Assembly: GCA_026389415.1 (NCBI GenBank)
Contig: JAPLHX010000210.1
Coordinates: 1 to 11,553 of the forward strand
DNA length: 11,553 nucleotides
Origin: Coprothermobacterota bacterium
Lineage (GTDB): Bacteria > Caldisericota > JANLFM01
Reading direction: 5' to 3'
Both the position numbers and the translations under genes were made by a program. Shown here one piece after another: positions 6,498 through 10,678 of the stretch. The notes below the pieces were generated by a model. That model was not told where the DNA came from and searched no databases. It saw nothing but the letters and a program-made list of their open reading frames with translations. The stretch's first letter is position 1. The number at the start of each line of letters is the position of its first letter.

Positions 6498-7502
6498 CTA
6501 TCGCGTGCTCCTTTCCATCAAAGGCAATGGCCGGCGCAGGGCTTCAAGCAGATGATTGTTGATGCCAACCTGCGCCTGACGAACAGCATTTAGAATCGCC
6601 TCCGCTTTCGAGCGGCCATGCGCGATCAGCACCAGGCCATCCACGCCTAGCAGAGGGGCTGCGCCGACTTGATTGTAATCGAAACGCCGCTTCAGTTGGC
6701 GAAATACAGGTGCCAACAACAGTCCTCCCAACTTCCGCCAACCGGCATCGGCAATGGAGTCCCTTAACAGTGTCAGCATTGTGGTAGCGATACCCTCCAT
6801 CGATTTCAGCGCAATGTTGCCGCTAAATCCGTCCGCAACGACCACGTCGGCTACATTCCCTAGCAAGTCTTTTCCCTCTATATTACCGATAAAATTCAAC
6901 TCGCTTTGCAATAACAAGGCATGCGTAGTTTTGATCAGGGTGTTGCCTTTGCTCGCTTCCTCGCCATTGGCCAACAATGCCACTCGCGGATCTGGTTTAT
7001 TCAGTACTTTCTGGGCGAAGAGAACGGTCAAGTGGGCATATTGCCAAAGCTGTTCCGGCGTGCAGTCCACGTTTGCTCCGGCGTCCACCAATAATACCGT
7101 TCCTTCCCTTCCGGGCAGCGGAACCACCAGAGGAGGACGTTTCATACCGCTGGACCGACCCAGTATGAGTAGAGCCAGGGCCATCACGGCGCCGGTATTG
7201 CCCGCTGAGACGAAGGCATCGACCTGGTTTTCTTTCAACAACCGGAGTCCGACTGCAATGGAGGATTCCCGTTTCCGCATGGCGATCGAAGGCAATTCAT
7301 CCATAGCCACAATTTCTGCTGCGTGATGCAGTTGCACCTTCGCCGAAAGGTTGAGTTCCCGGCATTTTGATAAGAGAATCGTTTTCGGACCCACTAGGTG
7401 CAGTTCGATGCTAGGGTTCCTGACCGCTTCTTTTACTCCGCGCAGGATCTCATCGGGTGCGTAATCGCCTCCCATGCCGTCCAGGGCGATTCGGACTGCC
7501 AC
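6498..7502 (-). CDS. plsX: Phosphate acyltransferase PlsX
   Basis: PlsX converts acyl-ACP to acyl-phosphate, the first step of phosphatidic acid synthesis through PlsY. The 334-residue product starts (M)AVRIALDGMGGDYAPDEILRG, the standard PlsX N-terminus. Later blocks also fit: SAGNTGAVMALALLILGR, GSGN-type loop as ADGFSGNIALKSMEG, and LLGVDGLVLIAHGRSKAEAI near the C-terminus. The start is GTG at 7502, with no gap after the rpmF stop (TAGGTG); only a weak AAAGG lies upstream, so it probably depends on coupling. Its neighbours rpmF upstream and acpP downstream match the usual yceD-rpmF-plsX order. Confidence 0.95.
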   Translation of the reverse strand: MAVRIALDGMGGDYAPDEILRGVKEAVRNPSIELHLVGPKTILLSKCRELNLSAKVQLHHAAEIVAMDELPSIAMRKRESSIAVGLRLLKENQVDAFVSAGNTGAVMALALLILGRSSGMKRPPLVVPLPGREGTVLLVDAGANVDCTPEQLWQYAHLTVLFAQKVLNKPDPRVALLANGEEASKGNTLIKTTHALLLQSELNFIGNIEGKDLLGNVADVVVADGFSGNIALKSMEGIATTMLTLLRDSIADAGWRKLGGLLLAPVFRQLKRRFDYNQVGAAPLLGVDGLVLIAHGRSKAEAILNAVRQAQVGINNHLLEALRRPLPLMERSTR

Positions 7503-7712
7503 CTAGCGGCCTTTCATTTTCTTTTTGTGTTCTTTGACAACGACTTCCTTTTCTTTTCGACCTTCATAGTAGCCACAACTGGGACAAACATGGTGAGATT
7601 GCATCAGGGCATGGCAATGAGAGCATTCCACCATGGCCGGCACAGCTACTTTCTGGTGCGATTGGCGAAAACCTCTCTTGGTTATGGTCGTTTTCTTCTT
7701 TGGAACTCCCAC
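7503..7712 (-). CDS. rpmF: 50S ribosomal protein L32 (zinc-ribbon form)
   Basis: A 69-residue basic protein starting (M)GVPKKKTTITKRGFRQSH, the L32 N-terminus. It has a complete Cys4 zinc ribbon: CSHC (30-33) and CPSC (43-46), with HVCPSCGYYEGR typical of the zinc-binding form. The C-terminus is Lys-rich and a little longer than usual (KEVVVKEHKKKMKGR). The start is GTG at 7712 with GGAGG 7 nt upstream. It lies 17 nt after yceD and abuts plsX. Zinc-independent paralogues often lack these Cys residues; this is the zinc form. Confidence 0.96.
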   Translation of the reverse strand: MGVPKKKTTITKRGFRQSHQKVAVPAMVECSHCHALMQSHHVCPSCGYYEGRKEKEVVVKEHKKKMKGR

Positions 7713-7729
7713 GACGAGTCCTCCTTCCT

Positions 7730-8218
7730 TTAAGATTCAGTCTCTGCAGTGCCGGATGAGCAGCCACAGTCACAGATATTTAAGTTCGTCCCGCATCCGG
7801 GGCAAAGCCCCTCGCAATCCTCTTTGCAGAGTGGGAATGTAGGAACCGATAGCAGCATATTTTGCCGAATGGCTTCACCAAGGTCAAGCCGGTCACCGTG
7901 AAACGCAAACATTTCCAACTCTTCCCCCGTGAGTTCCAGCGAACCCTCCCTCTCTGGGAAACTAGCTTCCGAGTAGTATTCGCAGAATTCCAGAACGATC
8001 GAATAAGGAAACGAAATCATGCAACGCACGCATTCCAGCTCAATTTCCGTTTCCAATTCTACACGGGCTTGCAAGCGAGTGCCCATGTTCTGGATCCTTA
8101 CGGTGCCTACGATCGGCTTGCTCAGTCGCAGGTTCTCAATCTGTTCTGGTTTCAAATGCAGAGGAAGCTCCAACACACCGGCACCACTGCGTTTTAATTC
8201 TGCAACGTTTACGATCAT
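7730..8218 (-). CDS. yceD: YceD/DUF177 large-subunit rRNA accumulation protein
   Basis: A 162-residue protein of the DUF177/YceD family, needed for normal 23S rRNA accumulation in the organisms studied. It carries the internal pair LECVRC (Cys63, Cys66) and the C-terminal cysteine cluster CKEDCEGLCPGCGTNLNICDC (131-151), typical of the Bacillota-like branch and probably metal-binding (inference). An in-frame TGA lies two codons upstream, so ATG at 8218 is the first possible start. No Shine-Dalgarno precedes it, and it lies only 17 nt from the usp stop. It precedes rpmF, the conserved pairing. Confidence 0.93.
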   Translation of the reverse strand: MIVNVAELKRSGAGVLELPLHLKPEQIENLRLSKPIVGTVRIQNMGTRLQARVELETEIELECVRCMISFPYSIVLEFCEYYSEASFPEREGSLELTGEELEMFAFHGDRLDLGEAIRQNMLLSVPTFPLCKEDCEGLCPGCGTNLNICDCGCSSGTAETES

Positions 8219-8235
8219 GGAGGGTCAGTTGAACC

Positions 8236-8682
8236 CTAGCGAACGATCATCACCGGGCAATGCGCATGGTGGACTACAGCGTCGGATACCGACCCCAGCA
8301 GGAATCCAGCTAATCGCGACATCCCCCGAGAACCCATCACGATCAGCTCATAATGGCCTTCTTTGGCCGTTTCAAGAATTGTTCGAGCCGGATGACCTTC
8401 CAATGCCTTTCGTTCCACTTGTACCGGAGTATCAGCCAACAATTTGGCCATTTCCTCCAAGACCATGTCCGCTTCTTGTTGTCGAAACACCAGGATCTCG
8501 GGTATAGCGGAGATGAATTTCTCTTCGCCGGGCGCTACCGCAGCAGCAAAAACTACCGGGTTCATCACGTAGAGCAGAGTGATATCAGTTGTCTGGCCAC
8601 CGGAAGCAATACCCTTGGCAAGTTCTAGCGCCTTGCGCGATTCATCGGAACCATCCACCGGTACCAATATATTCTTGAACAT
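8236..8682 (-). CDS. Universal stress protein (UspA family)
   Basis: A 148-residue single Usp domain: MFKNILVPVDGSDESRKALELA at the start, and at the end the ATP-binding loop G-2X-G-9X-G-S, read as GSRGMSRLAGFLLGSVS, followed by HHAHCPVMIVR. This places it in the ATP-binding class of Usp proteins, which are cytosolic stress-linked proteins with no single defined reaction. A good Shine-Dalgarno (GGAGG) lies 5 nt before the ATG at 8682. It sits at the head of the long minus-strand cluster, 17 nt before yceD. It may be co-transcribed by chance and not functionally linked to ribosome genes. Confidence 0.94.
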   Translation of the reverse strand: MFKNILVPVDGSDESRKALELAKGIASGGQTTDITLLYVMNPVVFAAAVAPGEEKFISAIPEILVFRQQEADMVLEEMAKLLADTPVQVERKALEGHPARTILETAKEGHYELIVMGSRGMSRLAGFLLGSVSDAVVHHAHCPVMIVR

Positions 8683-8720
8683 AATCCCTCCTTCGATTCA
8701 CGGTATTCTTTTTCATCATA

Positions 8721-8748
8721 ATTATGGCATGGAAACGTGGGATGCGAA
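8721..8748 (-). promoter_or_regulatory. Possible promoter for usp and the downstream cluster
   Basis: On the minus strand TTCGCA (8743-8748) is followed after 16 nt by CATAAT (8721-8726, 5/6 to TATAAT), about 38 nt upstream of the usp ATG. The -10 is good and the -35 weak. A promoter is expected here because usp is the first gene of the co-directional run. Confidence 0.3.
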
Positions 8749-8875
8749 GAAAGCGCTGCAAGATTTGCCATTGGCAGAAGAACCCGATGATCTGCCACGC
8801 AACTTCTCTTTCCTATTGCCAAAAAATGTTAGGGGACCATTCAAGCTAGCAAAACAGAAACTTGCTTGTAAATAG
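8729..8875 (+). CDS. Small hypothetical ORF (48 aa), weak support
   Basis: On the plus strand an ATG at 8729 opens 48 codons ending at a TAG at 8873-8875: METWDAKKALQDLPL, then RNFSFLLPKNVRGPFKLAKQ. I do not recognise it. The composition looks protein-like, but no Shine-Dalgarno is visible and the 5' part overlaps the probable usp promoter on the other strand. The stop codon lies inside the left inverted repeat of the adjacent element, so the repeat may have cut a once longer frame. It may equally be chance. Confidence 0.2.
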   Translation: METWDAKKALQDLPLAEEPDDLPRNFSFLLPKNVRGPFKLAKQKLACK

Positions 8876-8883
8876 TGGATAGT
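8865..8883. repeat. Left inverted repeat of the four-helix-bundle unit
   Basis: CTTGTAAATAGTGGATAGT reads as the reverse complement of 9290-9308 with 18 of 19 positions matching. The left copy continues with a second AGTGGATAG (8881-8889), giving a short tandem of the 7-mer AGTGGAT. Confidence 0.85.
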
Positions 8884-8912
8884 GGATAGCAATAAGGAGG
8901 CATTAACGCCTT

Positions 8913-9275
8913 ATGACATCATTGCAAAGTTATCGAGAGTTGATAGTCTGGCAAAAATCAATGGCCTTGGCCGGGACGATTTATCGCTGTTCATCGCAAT
9001 TGCCCAAAGAAGAGACCTATGGCTTGCGGTCGCAATCCACGCGGGCGGCAGTGTCAATTCCGGCCAACATTGCGGAGAGGCAGGCGCGACACGGGATGGG
9101 AGAATTTCTGCACTTCCTGGACATCGCGCGGGGCTCCCTGGCCGAATTGGAGCCGCTGGCGACTTTGTGCGGGAACTTGGGCTTCTTTCCGAAAGAGACC
9201 GTCGAGAACGTATTGAACGATTGCGAGGAAGTCGGGAAATTGCTGACCGGACTCGTGAAATCGCTGCGTCATTGA
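8913..9275 (+). CDS. Four-helix-bundle protein, S23/23S-rRNA IVP family
   Basis: A 120-residue protein: YRELIVWQKSMALAGTIYRC (7-26), LPKEETYGLRSQSTRAAVSI (30-49), PANIAERQARHG (50-61), EFLHFLDIARGSLAELEPLA (64-83), then an amphipathic C-terminal helix (95-119). These are the standard blocks of the family called four helix bundle protein or 23S rRNA-intervening-sequence protein, related in fold to the Avd protein of diversity-generating retroelements. Members form pentameric bundles; their cellular role is unsettled. The usual NIAEG is NIAER here. GGAGG lies 12 nt before the ATG, a little far. It is the only confident plus-strand gene in the window and is bracketed by inverted repeats. A longer frame at 8882-9337 is in a different register and has no homology I recognise. 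Confidence 0.9.
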   Translation: MTSLQSYRELIVWQKSMALAGTIYRCSSQLPKEETYGLRSQSTRAAVSIPANIAERQARHGMGEFLHFLDIARGSLAELEPLATLCGNLGFFPKETVENVLNDCEEVGKLLTGLVKSLRH

Positions 9276-9289
9276 CCGGGAAACTGTCA

Positions 9290-9308
9290 ACTATCCACTA
9301 TTCACAAG
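9290..9308. repeat. Right inverted repeat of the four-helix-bundle unit
   Basis: ACTATCCACTATTCACAAG is the reverse complement of CTTGTGAATAGTGGATAGT, matching the left copy at 18 of 19 positions. It begins 14 nt after the stop codon of the four-helix-bundle gene. Confidence 0.85.
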
Positions 9309-9347
9309 TCACTATCAAGGCGTCCGACGGAATATAAGTTCTGGGGA

Positions 9348-9434
9348 TGGTGCCGGGGACCGGAATCGAACCGGTACTCCCTTGCGGGAAGCGGATTTTA
9401 AGTCCGCTGCGTCTGCCTGTTCCGCCACCCCGGC
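9348..9434 (-). tRNA. tRNA-Leu(UAA)
   Basis: Minus-strand cloverleaf of 87 nt with encoded CCA (9348-9350). The acceptor stem GCCGGGG/CCCCGGC pairs perfectly. The anticodon stem GCGGA/TCCGC encloses loop CTTAAAA, giving anticodon TAA. A long class II variable arm (CCCGCAAGGG) confirms Leu, and the T arm has GGTTCGATTCC. Last gene of the Gly-Cys-Leu unit. Confidence 0.97.
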
Positions 9435-9501
9435 GTTGTGATGGATTCTATCATGAGTTCTTCCCCGATGCCTGCAGGCCTTGGAATTCGGGAGCAAAAA
9501 A

Positions 9502-9575
9502 TGGAGGCGACACCCGGATTCGAACCGGGGGTGAGGGTTTTGCAGACCCCTGCCTTGCCACTTGGCTATGTCGCC
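9502..9575 (-). tRNA. tRNA-Cys(GCA)
   Basis: Minus-strand cloverleaf of 74 nt with encoded CCA (9502-9504) and U73. The acceptor is GGCGACA/TGTCGCC and the anticodon loop CTGCAAA gives GCA. The anticodon stem has one terminal G-U pair. The T arm is CCCGGTTCGAATCCGGG. Only 2 nt separate it from tRNA-Gly upstream; tRNA-Leu follows after 67 nt. Confidence 0.97.
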
Positions 9576-9577
9576 CC

Positions 9578-9653
9578 TGGAGCGGGAAACGGGACTCGAA
9601 CCCGCGACCCTCAGCTTGGGAAGCTGATGCTCTACCAACTGAGCTATTCCCGC
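9578..9653 (-). tRNA. tRNA-Gly(CCC)
   Basis: Minus-strand cloverleaf of 76 nt with encoded CCA (9578-9580). The acceptor GCGGGAA/TTCCCGC pairs perfectly. The anticodon stem TCAGC/GCTGA encloses loop TTCCCAA, so the anticodon is CCC, reading GGG. The T arm is CGGGTTCGAGTCCCG. A damaged relative of its 5' half lies 88 nt upstream. Confidence 0.96.
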
Positions 9654-9691
9654 AATCTACAGTCTATTCCGTTTTTAAGAGGAACTCTGTT

Positions 9692-9741
9692 GCCCGTCCC
9701 TCATCATTGGGAAGGTGCTCTACCCACTGAGCGATTCCCGC
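9692..9741 (-). pseudogene. tRNA-Gly relic (5' half only)
   Basis: On the minus strand this starts GCGGGAATCGCTCAGTGGGT and continues with AGAGCACCTTCCCAA, closely matching the acceptor 5' strand, D arm and anticodon loop (still CCC) of the intact tRNA-Gly at 9578-9653. The anticodon stem no longer pairs. No T arm or matching TTCCCGC acceptor 3' strand follows; the sequence runs into unrelated bases before the intact copy. It is the first tRNA-like sequence after the promoter at 9788-9816. Confidence 0.8.
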
Positions 9742-9787
9742 AACGATTCAATTCCTGAAGTACTCTCGGGCTCTCTCTTGCATCCCT

Positions 9788-9816
9788 ATTCTATGAATCC
9801 GCCTGATGGTGGTCAA
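9788..9816 (-). promoter_or_regulatory. Strong sigma-70-type promoter for the Gly-Cys-Leu tRNA unit
   Basis: On the minus strand TTGACC (9811-9816, 5/6) and TAGAAT (9788-9793, 5/6) are separated by exactly 17 nt. Transcription would begin near 9781, about 40 nt before the tRNA-Gly relic, and run through tRNA-Gly, tRNA-Cys and tRNA-Leu. It lies just after the flavoprotein stop codon at 9827. Confidence 0.75.
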
Positions 9817-9826
9817 TGATTGAAAA

Positions 9827-10309
9827 TCACTTGTTGGGGCATTGCTTCCCAGTGATCTGGTCAATGTCGATGCGTACGATCGATACTGACCCTGCTTCTT
9901 GATCGGTAAATTCGATTGACGGAGCACCGTAGTGTCGAGAGATCAAGTTGAGAGCGTTCTTCTTTTCTTCCCTGTCCTCTATCAGATGAGATGTGCCAAA
10001 TCCGATCACGCTGGCATAGTGCATTTCCCATTCGCAAGGAGTTCCTTTAGCAACGATTTTTGTTTCCAGCTCCGCTTCAAAACAGACTTTGGGATTCTGC
10101 TGTAAGTAATCCATCTTCATCCCGACGATCGCGGAATGGAAATACAAATGGCCCAGTTGGTATCCGAAGCAGACTGGCACAAGGTAAGGCTGGTCAGCAA
10201 GCGAAAGCGCAATTCGGAGGATTTGCGCTTTTTGCAGAATCTCTTCGATCGCTTTTGGATCTGTGATTTCCCGGTCCTTGCGACGCATGCTCCGCAAATC
10301 TTTCCGCAT
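9827..10309 (-). CDS. Pyridoxamine 5'-phosphate oxidase-fold (NimA-like) flavoprotein
   Basis: A 160-residue protein of the split-barrel FMN-binding superfamily. The opening RRKDREITDPKAIEEILQKA and LRIALSLADQPYLVPVCFGY, the central GHLYFHSAIVGMKMDYLQQNPKVCFE, and SVIGFGTSHLIED match the pattern of NimA/5-nitroimidazole-reductase-like proteins (family usually xRREREITD, then A.LA..DxPYxVPxxF.Y, and IYFHSA..G.K). It probably binds FMN as a dimer; its substrate cannot be told. Two starts are possible. The ATG at 10309 has GGAGG abutting it with no spacer. The ATG at 10288 (residue 8, beginning MRRKDREI) fits the family better. It sits between two tRNA units with its own upstream space. Confidence 0.88.
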   Translation of the reverse strand: MRKDLRSMRRKDREITDPKAIEEILQKAQILRIALSLADQPYLVPVCFGYQLGHLYFHSAIVGMKMDYLQQNPKVCFEAELETKIVAKGTPCEWEMHYASVIGFGTSHLIEDREEKKNALNLISRHYGAPSIEFTDQEAGSVSIVRIDIDQITGKQCPNK

Positions 10310-10435
10310 CCTCCAAACTGCGTCAAGCGGGTTTCATTTGCTACTCGTCGTTACGTTACACTGAAAGGTGCACTGATGAAAGAGAGCCTATCGATTGAAT
10401 CTATATTTGGGGAACATGGATGGGGGAAAAGAAAA

Positions 10436-10511
10436 TGGTGCCGAGGGGCGGAATTGAACCGTCGACACGAGGATTTTCAGTCCACTGCTCTACCAACTGA
10501 GCTACCTCGGC
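10436..10511 (-). tRNA. tRNA-Phe(GAA), with two stem mismatches
   Basis: Minus-strand cloverleaf of 76 nt with encoded CCA (10436-10438). The acceptor GCCGAGG/CCTCGGC and D arm GCTC/GAGC are intact, and anticodon loop CTGAAAA gives GAA. The anticodon stem GTGGA/TCCTC has a U-U mismatch at 28-42, and the T stem GACGG/CCGCC has an A-C mismatch at 50-64. Everything else is canonical. It follows tRNA-Asp after 3 nt. Confidence 0.92.
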
Positions 10512-10514
10512 ACC

Positions 10515-10591
10515 TGGCGGGGTCGACGGGAATCGAACCCGCGATCTCCAGCGTGACAGGCTGGCATGTTAGACCGCTACACCACGACCCC
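10515..10591 (-). tRNA. tRNA-Asp(GUC)
   Basis: Minus-strand cloverleaf of 77 nt with encoded CCA (10515-10517) and the Asp-typical G73. The acceptor GGGGTCG/CGACCCC is perfect. The anticodon stem CCAGC/GCTGG encloses loop CTGTCAC, anticodon GTC. The T arm is CGGGTTCGATTCCCG. First gene of the Asp-Phe pair. Confidence 0.97.
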
Positions 10592-10604
10592 GTGGGTAAA
10601 TCGT

Positions 10605-10633
10605 ATCTTAGCGAAAGTGCTGGGCCTTGTAAA
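10605..10633 (-). promoter_or_regulatory. Sigma-70-type promoter for tRNA-Asp/tRNA-Phe
   Basis: On the minus strand TTTACA (10628-10633, 5/6) and TAAGAT (10605-10610, 4/6) are separated by 17 nt, with the predicted start a few nt before the tRNA-Asp 5' end at 10591. The -35 overlaps the 3' arm of a hairpin that could end the amidohydrolase message. Confidence 0.65.
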
Positions 10634-10655
10634 GACAGGCATCGAGCGCTGTCTT
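10632..10655 (-). terminator. Possible terminator hairpin after the amidohydrolase gene
   Basis: On the minus strand AAGACAG (10649-10655) and CTGTCTT (10632-10638) form a perfect 7-bp stem around a 10-nt loop, 23 nt after the amidohydrolase stop. The U run after it is short (TT then ACA), so termination may be weak or factor-assisted. It overlaps the -35 of the following tRNA promoter. Confidence 0.4.
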
Positions 10656-10678
10656 CAATCCGGACGATCGTACTGCGA

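Larger units (their letters stand above)
8865..9308. mobile_element. Candidate inverted-repeat-bounded unit carrying a four-helix-bundle gene
   Basis: A 444-bp stretch bounded by a 19-bp inverted repeat and containing one plus-strand gene, opposite in direction to everything around it. The gene belongs to the family encoded inside intervening sequences of 23S rRNA genes, which are also stem-flanked ORF units. No transposase is present and I see no clear target duplication, so mobility would have to be supplied in trans or occur at RNA level. The mobile-element reading is an inference from structure and family. Confidence 0.4.

Noticed and set aside
8865..9308. CRISPR-like or diversity-generating retroelement reading of the repeats and the Avd-like fold
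   Set aside because: There are only two inverted copies, no spacers, and no reverse transcriptase or template/variable repeat pair in the window.
8882..9337. A 151-codon plus-strand ORF overlapping the four-helix-bundle gene
   Set aside because: Longer, but in another frame from the clear S23/IVP homology; the Arg/Gly-rich second half looks like a shadow frame.
9315..9638. A 107-codon minus-strand ORF in the tRNA region
   Set aside because: Sense-strand translation of tRNA-Gly, tRNA-Cys and tRNA-Leu (VAEQADAADLKSASRKG is the usual tRNA-Leu false ORF).
9347..9758. Plus-strand ORFs of 106-127 codons across the tRNA-Leu/Cys/Gly genes
   Set aside because: They are antisense translations of tRNA genes (repeated phrases such as GTGIEPV, GFEPGV, GTRTRDP are typical of this artefact).
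9806..9830. Hairpin just after the flavoprotein stop as a terminator
   Set aside because: The AT-rich stem has a bulge, no U-tract follows, and it overlaps the -35 of the tRNA promoter.
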